In this document: positions 1-8,241 of the stretch, in pieces | How the letters are laid out: every line of letters starts with the position of its first letter | Position numbering within the stretch: the first letter of the stretch is position 1 | Source: a bacterium | Lineage (GTDB): Bacteria; Bacillota; Clostridia; Lachnospirales; Lachnospiraceae | Direction: 5' to 3' | Assembly: GCA_030535455.1 (NCBI GenBank) | Contig: JAUNJY010000017.1 | Span: 1 to 64,000, forward strand | DNA length: 64,000 nt | The notes under the pieces: generated by a model | Told to the model about the DNA's origin: nothing | Seen by the model: the letters and a program-made list of their open reading frames with translations, nothing else | Database searches by the model: none | Translations under genes and position numbers: made by a program

Positions 1-139
1 TAGCACTTACAACTGTGATATCTTTTTCACTCCCAATAGATACTTTCATCTGTTTGTTCTCATCATTAGTATATGAGAGTTTGAATTGCCCTCCATCAAG
101 AATAAGTTTTATTTTTTTTTCTTTCATCTTTTTCTCCAT
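1..139 (-). CDS. Hypothetical protein, 3' part outside window
   Basis: The 5' part of a minus-strand gene that runs off the left edge; 46 codons are visible (MEKKMKEKKIKLILDGG...). The visible part is lysine-rich and then beta-like; I do not recognise a family. The first ATG at 139 sits only two bases from AGGAG, so the next ATG at 127 may be the true start. A good sigma-A-type promoter lies about 50 to 80 bases upstream. It is transcribed separately from the pilus operon above it, which ends at a terminator near 304 to 332. It does not carry the 36-bp transfer element. Confidence 0.55.
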   Translation of the reverse strand, partial: MEKKMKEKKIKLILDGGQFKLSYTNDENKQMKVSIGSEKDITVVSA

Positions 140-190
140 CGCTCCTTTTTATTGTTTTTAAGATTATTTTCTTTATTTTATTCTGTTTTT

Positions 191-219
191 ATAATATCAC
201 TCCTTTCCCCCTCAGTCAA
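191..219 (-). promoter_or_regulatory. Sigma-A promoter for the gene at 1-139
   Basis: Read on the minus strand: TTGACT, a 17-bp spacer, then TATTAT. This is close to the vegetative consensus with ideal spacing, and about 50 bases from the start codon of the partial gene. Confidence 0.7.
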
Positions 220-303
220 CATACATCCAGAATAAATCCTAAATATTATTCCAATTATCTATTTTTTTATATTAATATTCTATTGCACATATATTGATTA
301 AAC

Positions 304-332
304 AAAAAAGAAGATGTACCACTAAGTACACC
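304..332 (-). terminator. Probable terminator of transfer unit T1
   Basis: On the minus strand a 7-bp stem (GGTGTAC / GTACATC with one G-T pair, 6-base loop) is followed by a T-rich tract. It lies 14 bases after the stop of the CpaB-like gene. Confidence 0.6.
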
Positions 333-345
333 CTCTCATTCTTTC

Positions 346-1086
346 TTACTCCGTCTTCAAATACATCTGCACCCCACCATAACAAATCGCCCTATTAATC
401 TTCTCCACTTCACTTTCCGTCACATACACTGTAAAAGCTGTACCAATCTCACTATCTTCCACAATCTTATTCCCTGAATTATCGTACACCTCCTCAATAT
501 ACACATTGTCAGCCATAAGCACTAACATCTCTGTAGCTGGATCTACTGCATATACATCCACAATATCACCTTTTCTAAGACTACCATTGACACCTCCAAC
601 AAATGATTCCGCTTTTAATGATGTTATCTCGTATCCATTCCGGTACTTATCCATTGCTTCATTCTTCACAGCTAAATCATCCGCCAAAACCATCTGAGCC
701 TTTGACATCGTACTTTCTATGTAGAATCCATCTTTCGATAATTCACCAATTGACTTAATTGCCGTTACCGGAACCGCTGTCATTTCCACCGAAGCAGTCG
801 TAAAATACTTATCAATATCCTCCGCCTTTACATAGGTGTTCGCTTTCACATCTTCCTTCATACAAACAACCGTAGTTTTCAATTCCTCCTGTGCTGTATT
901 TTTCTCAATTGCCACAAATAATACACATACTACAATTGCTGCAAATACGGCTGGAATCACTAATGTCTTCAAAATCGACAATGCTTTAGAATCCTCACCT
1001 TTTACTTTCTTCGCCTTCTTATTTTCTTTCTTTGCTTCCTTTACCATCTGTCTTTTCTGTTCATCTGTTACTTTCTTTTCAAACAT
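346..1086 (-). CDS. CpaB/RcpC-like SAF-domain pilus assembly protein
   Basis: 246 aa. A basic cytoplasmic N-terminus (about residues 1 to 36) precedes one membrane helix (about 37 to 62). A SAF-like segment follows (around 73 to 95: VVCMKEDVKANTYVKAEDI), then a second beta-rich part typical of CpaB/RcpC. In Tad (type IVc) pilus systems CpaB is a periplasmic or cell-wall-side assembly factor; here it would face outward from the single membrane. It is the last gene of unit T1, after the pseudopilins, TadC, TadB and a CpaF ATPase, which supports the call. The start at 1086 has GGGAG upstream. Family assignment comes from domain pattern and context only. Confidence 0.7.
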   Translation of the reverse strand: MFEKKVTDEQKRQMVKEAKKENKKAKKVKGEDSKALSILKTLVIPAVFAAIVVCVLFVAIEKNTAQEELKTTVVCMKEDVKANTYVKAEDIDKYFTTASVEMTAVPVTAIKSIGELSKDGFYIESTMSKAQMVLADDLAVKNEAMDKYRNGYEITSLKAESFVGGVNGSLRKGDIVDVYAVDPATEMLVLMADNVYIEEVYDNSGNKIVEDSEIGTAFTVYVTESEVEKINRAICYGGVQMYLKTE

Positions 1087-1103
1087 ATACGAATGTCTCC
1101 CTT

Positions 1104-1691
1104 CTAATTGTTAATTTCCAAGGTACAGTAAATATCCTTGGTCTTTGTTATATAGCTTTTATCAATAATATTTTGAATATCAAACCTTACTTTTCCATAC
1201 GCTGAAGTCTCTCTTACTACTTCGCCTGTTGGTGCTCGTACCGATCCAACTCGTCCCACACTAGTTCGTTTTGCTCCACCATTTCCTGTATATTCTGTAA
1301 TCATGATATTATTACCTTCTACCTCATAACAGATAAATGTATCAAAACTAAAGTTATAGTAAAATCCACTGGTATCAGCAATTGCATTCGTCATACAGTC
1401 GGTAAAAATATAGTAGGAATTGTCAGTACTCTTAAATCGAATTACAGGTATTCCTGTCCTCTCATACGTCTCAAAATAATAGACATCATCTGCTACTAAA
1501 CTGGCTAGAACTGAATCTGCTAAAGAATCATCAATGTGATGTTGATGCGTCATTAGCTTAGCGACCTGTGCCAGATATAAAGTTAGGATTACCATCACAA
1601 GAACGACTAGGAATAAAAGCACATATCCCACTGCTCCTGTCGCTTTTCTCTTCTGTTTTAATCGTTGTATCACATTGTCTCTCACATCCAT
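1104..1691 (-). CDS. Pseudopilin-like membrane protein of the Tad cluster
   Basis: 195 aa from ATG 1691; an in-frame TTG lies one codon upstream. A short basic leader ending KRKATGAVG is followed by one strongly hydrophobic segment (about residues 20 to 46) and a beta-rich extracellular part. This is the layout of TadE/TadF-like minor pilins, but the glutamate usual after the processing site is absent. The ribosome binding site AAGGTGG overlaps the end of the preceding TadE-like gene. A prepilin peptidase in unit T3 could process it. No specific family is recognised. Confidence 0.55.
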   Translation of the reverse strand: MDVRDNVIQRLKQKRKATGAVGYVLLFLVVLVMVILTLYLAQVAKLMTHQHHIDDSLADSVLASLVADDVYYFETYERTGIPVIRFKSTDNSYYIFTDCMTNAIADTSGFYYNFSFDTFICYEVEGNNIMITEYTGNGGAKRTSVGRVGSVRAPTGEVVRETSAYGKVRFDIQNIIDKSYITKTKDIYCTLEINN

Positions 1692-1706
1692 CAACCAATC
1701 ACCACC

Positions 1707-2123
1707 TTACTGTTTCGCCGTTGACTGCCGGTTAATCGTAATGGAACTAGAATGCGTAGTATACTTTGAAATGCCTCCAGCAAACGCCAAGATATTGTCA
1801 TCATAGGTTCCACTAATACATAGGTAAATACGATCTCCATAATTGACTTCACTGGTTGTAGTTCCACTAAAAGAAATGTTATATAATCCATAACTCTCTA
1901 ATTCTGTTTTTAAACTAGCTTGATCTGTGGAATTCAAATATCCTTCCGTTTCCATAATCAGTAGATACTCTCTTGCTGCCTGCCTCACCCCCCATTTGTC
2001 ATTAATACCTGAGAATACACCAAAAATGATTACTATAAAGGCACATACCACAATCAATTCTAGGAGCATAACTAGCATATTTTCCATAATGGCACCTTTT
2101 CTTTTCTTCGTTATAAAGTTCAA
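1707..2123 (-). CDS. TadE-like pseudopilin
   Basis: 138 aa if translation starts at TTG 2123, eight bases after AGGAGG; a GTG at 2132 overlaps that Shine-Dalgarno and is less likely. The N-terminus has the prepilin pattern: basic KKRKGA, then IMENMLVMLLELIVV. That is a glycine processing site with a glutamate four residues later and a long hydrophobic helix. The remainder is a beta-rich domain. TadE-like proteins are minor pilins needed for Flp/Tad pilus assembly. It lies directly after tadC-like and before a second pseudopilin-like gene. Confidence 0.65.
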   Translation of the reverse strand: MNFITKKRKGAIMENMLVMLLELIVVCAFIVIIFGVFSGINDKWGVRQAAREYLLIMETEGYLNSTDQASLKTELESYGLYNISFSGTTTSEVNYGDRIYLCISGTYDDNILAFAGGISKYTTHSSSITINRQSTAKQ

Positions 2124-2135
2124 CTCTGCCACCTC

Positions 2136-2975
2136 CTAAAATCCAATTTGTAATTGTAACAGTTTGATAATAATGCAATAAAGTATCATCACAAGGATAT
2201 CCATTGCTATAAAGATTACATACATCATTGTCTTATGCTCTAACATGAGGCATCTCTTTTTGTTTACGCTAACCTGTTCTCGTTCAATATTATTCTCTAG
2301 AGTATGAAGTGCTTCATCTACCTGTCCTGTTGACTGTAGCGATTTTATTACTGTGCAAAAGGCGGAAATCTCACCATTTGAAAAACTCATCTCAAGCTCA
2401 TTTAAGCAATCCTCTAAAGACCTCCCTGCATCTAAATCATTTCTTAATCGTAAAAGAGCTGTCTTTAATCTCTTGTTTTCTACTACAATTACCGAATCTT
2501 TTAATGCATCTGCAATATACTGACCACCACGCTTTCCATATAGTACTGATCTACTCATCTCCATAATATCTGGCATCATTTTGTCATTGGATGAACTGTT
2601 CTGAGCTCTTAAGATAATCTCTAAGAAAAACCATCCCATGACTGCCGCAACCATACTCATTGGCTTAGCTAAACTTGTTTTTAATACTCCCTCTGTAATA
2701 AAGAAACATATCATTAAAAATAGACCTGCCATCAGCCCTTTATAGAGATACCACTGACTTACCGTCATCTGATCCTTTAATAAAATACCTGCTCCCATTT
2801 TCTTAAGTCGAATTTGCTTTTGGGCAATGAACTTTGTTATTAAGGAAGAGTCTCTAATCATTTTCATTTTCTTCTTTGCTTCCTCTGCAGGCGATGTTCC
2901 ATGATTCAAATACACGACTCCCTGAACAAGAGAAAACAGTATAATAAATAATAATGCTACTAATAATCCTATCAA
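2136..2975 (-). CDS. TadC-like inner-membrane platform protein (T2SSF family)
   Basis: 279 aa. Hydrophobic segments lie near residues 1 to 22, 78 to 95 and 105 to 122, with a last one at the C-terminus. Between them is the cytoplasmic T2SSF-like part (MPDIMEMSRSVLYGKRGGQYIADAL ... LRNDLDAGRSLEDCLNELE). TadB and TadC form the membrane platform driven by the CpaF/TadA ATPase. The start is TTG (MIGLL) with AAAGGAGG eight bases upstream. It follows the TadB-like gene by 14 bases, the usual B-C order of tad loci. Confidence 0.75.
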   Translation of the reverse strand: MIGLLVALLFIILFSLVQGVVYLNHGTSPAEEAKKKMKMIRDSSLITKFIAQKQIRLKKMGAGILLKDQMTVSQWYLYKGLMAGLFLMICFFITEGVLKTSLAKPMSMVAAVMGWFFLEIILRAQNSSSNDKMMPDIMEMSRSVLYGKRGGQYIADALKDSVIVVENKRLKTALLRLRNDLDAGRSLEDCLNELEMSFSNGEISAFCTVIKSLQSTGQVDEALHTLENNIEREQVSVNKKRCLMLEHKTMMYVIFIAMDILVMILYCIIIKLLQLQIGF

Positions 2976-2989
2976 TCGATCTTCCTCCT

Positions 2990-3943
2990 TTACTTATCTG
3001 TCTTAAACATCTTGATTCCAAACATGAGATACAAGAAACCTGTAATCAAAAGTAACAATTGTCCAAATACGTTTCCAGTTAAGCTTCCCTTTACATCAAT
3101 TGCAAGTCCAGCTCCAATAATCCATACAATAATAACTGCCATAATAGATATCACAATAAGCGTTAACTTCATGGAAAACAAAATGTTCTTTCTGTCCTCT
3201 CTTGCTGATAATCCTGCTGCCACCTGACTCATCATCTGTGCTAGTACCTCTTCATAATTTGCCTGATAATGCATACAGTTCTTTAAGTTCACAATAATCG
3301 TCTGCAATTGTCTGTTATCTACAGACTCCTTCATATAGTCAAACGCTACATCAACATTTCCTGTATTCTCCGCATCTAGCACAAACTTCTCAGCAATCCC
3401 CCTAAGTGGTCCGCTTAACGATGGAATGGTATTCTGCATAATTGAAACAATATCACTGCTCCCTTTTGCATGATTGGATAAGATTGATATGAATATGGCT
3501 GTATTATCTTCAATCTGATTATAGGTCTTTCCTGCCAGTCCAATTGCAATTACATAAAGAACAACGGTCTGTAGCGCAGCTAGAAAAAGTGCTACAAATC
3601 CATTATGAAAAAATACAATTCCCTCAAAGAAACCTGCCATGGAACATACCATCATCATTGCTAAAAATACTTCACCATTTACAAAAGGAAGGATACTTTT
3701 AATTCCACTGGTCAACATCAGTCTATCTAACTTATATAGAATTGAATTAGTTTCAATGGCACCAAATCTCGTTACAAATTCAGATTCTGATAATACCTTC
3801 AAATCCACATTATCCTTATACTTTTTTACGATCTTGCCCCAGACATTGTTTTCTACAAATCTCCTATGTAGTAGAACGATTAATAAAAAAATAAATAAAA
3901 AGATACTTGCCCAAGGAAGCCACATCATTAAATCTTTACTCAT
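2990..3943 (-). CDS. TadB-like inner-membrane platform protein (T2SSF family)
   Basis: 317 aa. There is an N-terminal helix (about 9 to 27), two central helices (about 87 to 130) and C-terminal helices (about 250 to 311). A cytoplasmic T2SSF-type region lies between (ISILSNHAKGSSDIVSIMQNTIPSLSGPLRGIAEKF ... DVAFDYMKESVDNRQLQTIIVNL). Its paralogue is the next gene. It overlaps the lipoprotein gene by 4 bases, so it is translationally coupled, and has GGAGGTGAAG upstream of its ATG. Confidence 0.75.
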   Translation of the reverse strand: MSKDLMMWLPWASIFLFIFLLIVLLHRRFVENNVWGKIVKKYKDNVDLKVLSESEFVTRFGAIETNSILYKLDRLMLTSGIKSILPFVNGEVFLAMMMVCSMAGFFEGIVFFHNGFVALFLAALQTVVLYVIAIGLAGKTYNQIEDNTAIFISILSNHAKGSSDIVSIMQNTIPSLSGPLRGIAEKFVLDAENTGNVDVAFDYMKESVDNRQLQTIIVNLKNCMHYQANYEEVLAQMMSQVAAGLSAREDRKNILFSMKLTLIVISIMAVIIVWIIGAGLAIDVKGSLTGNVFGQLLLLITGFLYLMFGIKMFKTDK

Positions 3944-5046
3944 TTCTTCTTCACCTCCTGTTCTTTCTTTTCTCCACCATCCCGATCTTTATTTCCTGGG
4001 TTATCCACACCTGCATTTATATCCATGTTGACAGTTCCATCATCTCCTGAATCTGAGATATCCTCTATTGGTTTCTGACTATCTGGATTACTTGGATCAT
4101 ATTTTACTGTACCATCTTCGTTATAAAGAATCATTGGATCATTCCAGTCAATTCCCGCATCATATGCTTCTCCATTGTATTTACCTACATCTTTATCTGC
4201 TACATATCGAAATAGTCCTACTCCATTTACAAAGTAATACCCAGATTTAAAATATTCTGGGATCTGGATTGCAATAAAGTTACTATGCATAAACTCATAC
4301 TCGTAACTCACAAAACGTTCCATACTTCCAAAACTGTGAATGTTGGCTTTGAGTGCATAATCCTGATAATACGTACCAGTGTAAAACTCACAAACATAAG
4401 ATTTATCTTTTTCTAATCCAAGAACGGTACCACCATCAGATACTGTACTTTTATCTACTTTATTAGAACCAACCTTATCCAAATACAATTTTGAAATTAG
4501 TTCAATCTCTGCAAGTTGTGCCGCATCTGATTTCATATCAATATAATATTTGTAATCTTCTTTCTCAACATCTGCATAGGTCAAATAATAATGCCCACCT
4601 TGATCGGCTTCCATATTAGATATTCCAATGGTATATCCATAATCTGCAAACCGTTCAAAGACAACAGAACTTGGTACTTCGTTATTCGATACATAGACTA
4701 AGTAGTCTAAACTTGTTACCGTTGGTATCTGACTATCCGTATCTGAATCAATCCAAATACTTCTTGGATATTCGGTTACTTCTTCTAGTTCCTTTTTTCT
4801 GAAATTATAGTCACCGGTAATACAGGTAAAAAACACATTCTCACCCACATCAGATTCTAAATCCTCTTCAATTGTTGCTCCCTCATGATGCCATACATAG
4901 GCTTTTCCACTCTCTAAATCATTGGCATTGGAAAAGCTAGTTGCCTTACCACCAGCTAATCCACTTACCGTTTCAAAGAAACCACATCCACTAAGAGATA
5001 CTGCTATTATTGAAACCATACATAAACTAATCAGTTTCTTTTTCAT
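3940..5046 (-). CDS. Secreted lipoprotein of the Tad/T4SS operon
   Basis: 368 aa. A classic lipoprotein signal peptide (MKKKLISLCMVSIIAVSLSGC) has lipobox LSGC and the acylated cysteine at residue 21. The mature part is acidic and beta-rich, and the last roughly 60 residues are Asp/Gly/Lys-rich and probably disordered. I recognise no family. Its position between the CpaF ATPase and TadB, with overlaps on both sides, suggests a surface-exposed envelope component of the pilus or mating channel. By position it could do the job of the Tad pilotin or channel proteins, but this is inference. Confidence 0.65.
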   Translation of the reverse strand: MKKKLISLCMVSIIAVSLSGCGFFETVSGLAGGKATSFSNANDLESGKAYVWHHEGATIEEDLESDVGENVFFTCITGDYNFRKKELEEVTEYPRSIWIDSDTDSQIPTVTSLDYLVYVSNNEVPSSVVFERFADYGYTIGISNMEADQGGHYYLTYADVEKEDYKYYIDMKSDAAQLAEIELISKLYLDKVGSNKVDKSTVSDGGTVLGLEKDKSYVCEFYTGTYYQDYALKANIHSFGSMERFVSYEYEFMHSNFIAIQIPEYFKSGYYFVNGVGLFRYVADKDVGKYNGEAYDAGIDWNDPMILYNEDGTVKYDPSNPDSQKPIEDISDSGDDGTVNMDINAGVDNPGNKDRDGGEKKEQEVKKK

Positions 5047-6307
5047 CCCTTACTCCTTCCCTTACAAATGGATAAACGCTTTTATATATAAGAGTTTCCG
5101 TTTCCTTATCCCAGCCTGCAATTCGGATAATCTCATCTACACGAAAGTTTCTAAGATGTACTACATACTCAAATCCTTGTAACTGTTTTAATGCATCCCT
5201 TGTAGAATATCCGGTTGCCTGACTAACATAGTCGGCCATCTTGTCAACTGCCATTTCACAACTTTCTCCATGCACCGATGTCCAACATTTATGTCCCGTC
5301 ATTGATGCTTTTGACAAGCCCGCTGCTTCAGATCCTTCCTTTACTTCTCCTACAATTACTCGATCTAAATCAACCAATAATGCAGCCCTTGTCAAATCAC
5401 CAAGTTCATAACTGATTTTGGAATCTCCCGCATTGTTCATTACATGACATGCAAACAGATCTGGATGTACCAAATCAAATAACTCTGCATTCTCCTGACA
5501 GATCATCACGGACTCCTCTTCTGGAATCTCTGCAATCATGGCATTCATTAGTGTTGTCTTCCCACTTGCTCCTTTTCCAGTAAAGAGAATCCCTTTTGAA
5601 GTAATCATTCGATTCATTAACTCGTTAAATGCTTTATTACATTCTGTAAAATGATTCTTTCTAATGTTACGTTCTAGCTTAATTCGTCTGTTACCACTGT
5701 GATGCATGAACATCCCGGCATTCTCTAAGGTTTGTAACGTGTATTTCTCCTTTGGAATCTTTCGGATTGCAACAAGGGGTTGGCCACCATCTACAAGCAG
5801 TCCTGATATGATGGTAATTCGAAGAATGAAATCTTCTTGGGTCGCATCGGTAAATGTCTGTATTGCATTTGCAGTCCCTAGATTAATCTTATTTCTCTCT
5901 AGGAGTTTTGTAACAAATGCTTTATAAGCATTGTTATCTTTAAATGAAGCATGACATGCTCCACGGGATCCATTTCTTTTCACTCTAATATTCTTTGGAC
6001 CATAAAGCTTAATATCAGAAATATCTTTCTCATGGATTAAGCCATCAATGATTCCATATCCCCACAATTCCTTGCGAATGAGATCAATGACATAATCCTT
6101 TTCTTCCTCTGACAACTCCTCTCCCTCTTCATTCTGATACGTAGACAACTGTTCCTTGATTCCATTTAGAATTTTCTCCTGCGTAACATCAAGCCCCTCC
6201 ACATTCTTCTTATTGAGGTTTGCTAAAAGACCCGCTCCTTGCTTTTTATGAAATTCCTCTTCTAATACTTTTGCCAGCTCCATATATGCTGTGTTTTCTT
6301 TATTCAT
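5027..6307 (-). CDS. CpaF/TadA-type secretion ATPase 1
   Basis: 426 aa, the usual CpaF length. The N-terminal domain (about 1 to 200) contains the CpaF-like stretch DLIRKELWGYGIIDGLIHEKDISDIKLYG. The ATPase core has Walker A GKGASGKT at residues 244 to 251, the Asp-box region ENAELFDL, Walker B LLVDLDRVIVGE, and the SMTGHKCWTSVHGES segment typical of VirB11/CpaF enzymes. It would power assembly of the Tad-type pilus with the TadB/TadC genes just downstream. It overlaps both neighbours. A second, divergent CpaF homologue lies in unit T3. Confidence 0.85.
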   Translation of the reverse strand: MNKENTAYMELAKVLEEEFHKKQGAGLLANLNKKNVEGLDVTQEKILNGIKEQLSTYQNEEGEELSEEEKDYVIDLIRKELWGYGIIDGLIHEKDISDIKLYGPKNIRVKRNGSRGACHASFKDNNAYKAFVTKLLERNKINLGTANAIQTFTDATQEDFILRITIISGLLVDGGQPLVAIRKIPKEKYTLQTLENAGMFMHHSGNRRIKLERNIRKNHFTECNKAFNELMNRMITSKGILFTGKGASGKTTLMNAMIAEIPEEESVMICQENAELFDLVHPDLFACHVMNNAGDSKISYELGDLTRAALLVDLDRVIVGEVKEGSEAAGLSKASMTGHKCWTSVHGESCEMAVDKMADYVSQATGYSTRDALKQLQGFEYVVHLRNFRVDEIIRIAGWDKETETLIYKSVYPFVREGVRDEKETD

Positions 6308-6848
6308 CTACTACCTCCATAACTACCTCTGCTCTATGATGAAGGTTATTCTTGTCTTTCACGTTACTATAAATAAATATCGCACCAATACTAATCCCTA
6401 ATACCATTACAAAAATAATCACTTTCACTAGAAGTTTTTTCTGTGCTCTTGGATCCGCCTGTTGTTGCCTTCTTAATGTCATCTCTTCTTCCCTTTTGAT
6501 CTCCAATGCTTTTTCCCTAATTCGTTCTACGTCCTCTGTAGACTCATAAAACAAAGAGGTTGTAGGTTTAAAGAAAAAATAAAACATATACTTTCCATAG
6601 GTCATGTCTTCTGTATAATTACATCCAATAGCCACACCCACTAATAACAATGCTAAAAACAGTACGACACATACTGTTCTTGGTGTTTGATAATACAGTG
6701 GAAGTAACACATTTAATAACACTCCGGCTATCACACATCCCCAAAATGCAATCTTTTGTAATATACTCTGATTCTTAAGTGCATCAATACCAAACAATGC
6801 ATCCGAATCAATCTCCTCTAAATTCACATTTCTGTTCATCTGTGCCAT
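6300..6848 (-). CDS. Small membrane protein of transfer unit T1
   Basis: 182 aa. Two close hydrophobic segments (about 32 to 76) are followed by a charged cytoplasmic stretch (about 95 to 130, rich in Glu and Arg). A third helix lies near 140 to 160, with a short tail. The spacing of a helical pair plus cytoplasmic region resembles VirB3/TrbD- or PrgI-type small T4SS membrane proteins, but no family motif is certain. Context supports a channel role: it follows the VirB6-like gene and overlaps cpaF by 8 bases. GGAGGAGCAAC precedes the ATG. Confidence 0.5.
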   Translation of the reverse strand: MAQMNRNVNLEEIDSDALFGIDALKNQSILQKIAFWGCVIAGVLLNVLLPLYYQTPRTVCVVLFLALLLVGVAIGCNYTEDMTYGKYMFYFFFKPTTSLFYESTEDVERIREKALEIKREEEMTLRRQQQADPRAQKKLLVKVIIFVMVLGISIGAIFIYSNVKDKNNLHHRAEVVMEVVDE

Positions 6849-6866
6849 TGTTGCTCCTCCTTCCCT

Positions 6867-7742
6867 TTAGAACATTCTTGCTATCATTGCGTCTGAGCCT
6901 TTTACTAGTCCACTAATTACAATTGGTGTAATTGCCATCTGCACGGTAATCAGAATACATTTATACACATTGGATGCACTGCTAAGATCAAAATTCACAA
7001 GATTCGTACATAGTGATACCCCTGTCTTTACTGCAATCACCATCAATGCTCCCGAAATACAGAATCCAAAGAAGGTTTTAATATAAGTCAGTAACGATCT
7101 TGAAATATCATGACCTCCTGCTCCAAGTGCAATTGCAATTCCTGCAAACGGTAAAATCATCAATGGTTTTAAGATTCTCTGGAATGCACTACTGATAATG
7201 GAAATACAACTTGCAACCATGATAAATAGTAGTACGATTCCTCCAATCAGGAACAATAATGAACATCCAATCGTGGACCAAAACTTCGATAACCACTCAC
7301 CTGACAATTCAAAGTCTGGTAGTTTCAAACAGTCCTGTATAATCGTTGCCATGTCTCCAGAAACGGATAAGGTGTATCCACTTGTTGCGGTAATCCTAGC
7401 TGTAATACCATCTGCAAATTCCATAATGTATCCCATGACACTCCACATATTTGCTGCTATATACAAAATGATGCAATACCTTAATGCATCCTGTAGAAAT
7501 CTAAGTGCCTGTTGTCCTGGTGGAGCAGATATTACCGACTTATAAATTGCAATAATAAAGAACACAGTTGCAATCGGTACGGTTGCATCGCTAATTGCAT
7601 TATAAATCGTATGAACCGTTGCATACGGTGTTCCACTCCCCGCCATCTTTGGACTTGTCGTAAAAAGCGTCATGGCAATCTTCATTAATTCATTCCAAAT
7701 GGTAAATGCACAGTTATAAAGTGCTTCTACAACTTCTGCCAT
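6867..7742 (-). CDS. VirB6/TrbL-like polytopic channel protein
   Basis: 291 aa with about six hydrophobic segments. A central extracytoplasmic loop (about 110 to 150) precedes a helix pair. A conserved-looking SAFQRILKPLMILPFAGIAIALGAGG segment resembles the core of the VirB6/TrbL/CD1107-region proteins of Gram-positive conjugative elements. VirB6 forms the inner-membrane passage of the T4SS. It lies second in unit T1, just behind the small VirB2-like gene and separated from it by a strong stem-loop. Family call is from topology and context. Confidence 0.6.
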   Translation of the reverse strand: MAEVVEALYNCAFTIWNELMKIAMTLFTTSPKMAGSGTPYATVHTIYNAISDATVPIATVFFIIAIYKSVISAPPGQQALRFLQDALRYCIILYIAANMWSVMGYIMEFADGITARITATSGYTLSVSGDMATIIQDCLKLPDFELSGEWLSKFWSTIGCSLLFLIGGIVLLFIMVASCISIISSAFQRILKPLMILPFAGIAIALGAGGHDISRSLLTYIKTFFGFCISGALMVIAVKTGVSLCTNLVNFDLSSASNVYKCILITVQMAITPIVISGLVKGSDAMIARMF

Positions 7743-7775
7743 AATGACTCCTTTCCTTCGCTACTCGCGTAAATA

Positions 7776-7807
7776 ATCCCGGCTCCAATTGACTTAGGAG
7801 CCGGGAT
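7776..7807 (-). promoter_or_regulatory. GC-rich stem-loop between VirB2-like and VirB6-like genes
   Basis: A perfect 11-bp inverted repeat (ATCCCGGCTCC / GGAGCCGGGAT) with a 10-base loop, not followed by a T-run. It sits right after the first, pilin-like gene of T1. It could act as a partial terminator or an mRNA stabiliser, giving more transcript of the first gene than of the rest. Confidence 0.6.
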
Positions 7808-7812
7808 CCGTT

Positions 7813-8070
7813 CTAGGTTAATGCAGATACAAGTGCACTTAAGCCAATAAGAACACCACCGGCTACAACGGAATAGACTGCCTGATGTTCCCCTTGCTGA
7901 TCCATCTGACGAAATGCCATCGCAAATTTTATACCGCCATATACCAACATAACTGCTCCGATTGCACTTCCTAGTGTAAGAAGAACTGATTTTAAACTTG
8001 TAATTGCTTTCGTATAACTTGCTGCAAGAACTACTGTATTTGTAGCTGTTGCTAATAAGTTTGTTCCCAT
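7813..8070 (-). CDS. VirB2/Maff2-like small membrane (pilin-like) protein
   Basis: 85 aa with two hydrophobic helices (about 28 to 45 and 64 to 82) joined by a short polar loop (AFRQMDQQGEHQ). This is the shape of VirB2/TrbC pilins and of Maff2-family proteins in clostridial conjugative elements. It is the first gene of unit T1. AAAGGAG precedes the ATG and the 36-bp transfer element lies 54 bases upstream. First position plus the downstream stem-loop fit an abundant structural subunit. Confidence 0.6.
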   Translation of the reverse strand: MGTNLLATATNTVVLAASYTKAITSLKSVLLTLGSAIGAVMLVYGGIKFAMAFRQMDQQGEHQAVYSVVAGGVLIGLSALVSALT

Positions 8071-8124
8071 ATTATATTTACTCCTTTCCTTAAGTTGTAA
8101 GGGGACTGTGTTTTCCCTTTCATT

Positions 8125-8160
8125 AAGTACTTGGGGGGTGAAAATGCTGATTGCAAAAAA
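8125..8160 (-). promoter_or_regulatory. Transfer-regulon element, copy 1 (unit T1)
   Basis: One of six copies of a 36-bp element. On the minus strand it reads TTTTTTGCAATCAGCA, an 8-base variable part, then CCCCCCAAGTACTT. It precedes the VirB2-like start codon by 54 bases. Spacing between the TGCAA and AAGTAC blocks is identical in all copies. Confidence 0.75.
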
Positions 8161-8166
8161 GGGCGC

Positions 8167-8195
8167 AAAAAAACCTTCAGAAATTCTGAAGGTTT
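8167..8195 (-). terminator. Terminator of the CBASS-type operon
   Basis: 12-bp arms (AAACCTTCAGAA / TTCTGAAGGTTT) around a single central base, with an uninterrupted T-run on the minus strand. It ends transcription of the S-4TM gene just before the T1 element. Confidence 0.85.
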
Positions 8196-8241
8196 TTATT
8201 TCTTTTGTTCATTTTTCAATTTATGCTAATGTTTATCAAAT

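Noticed and set aside
8125-8160. The 36-bp element as a plain sigma-A promoter
   Set aside because: TTGCAA could serve as a -35 box, but 17 to 18 bases later there is CAAGTAC, not a TATAAT-like box, in all six copies.
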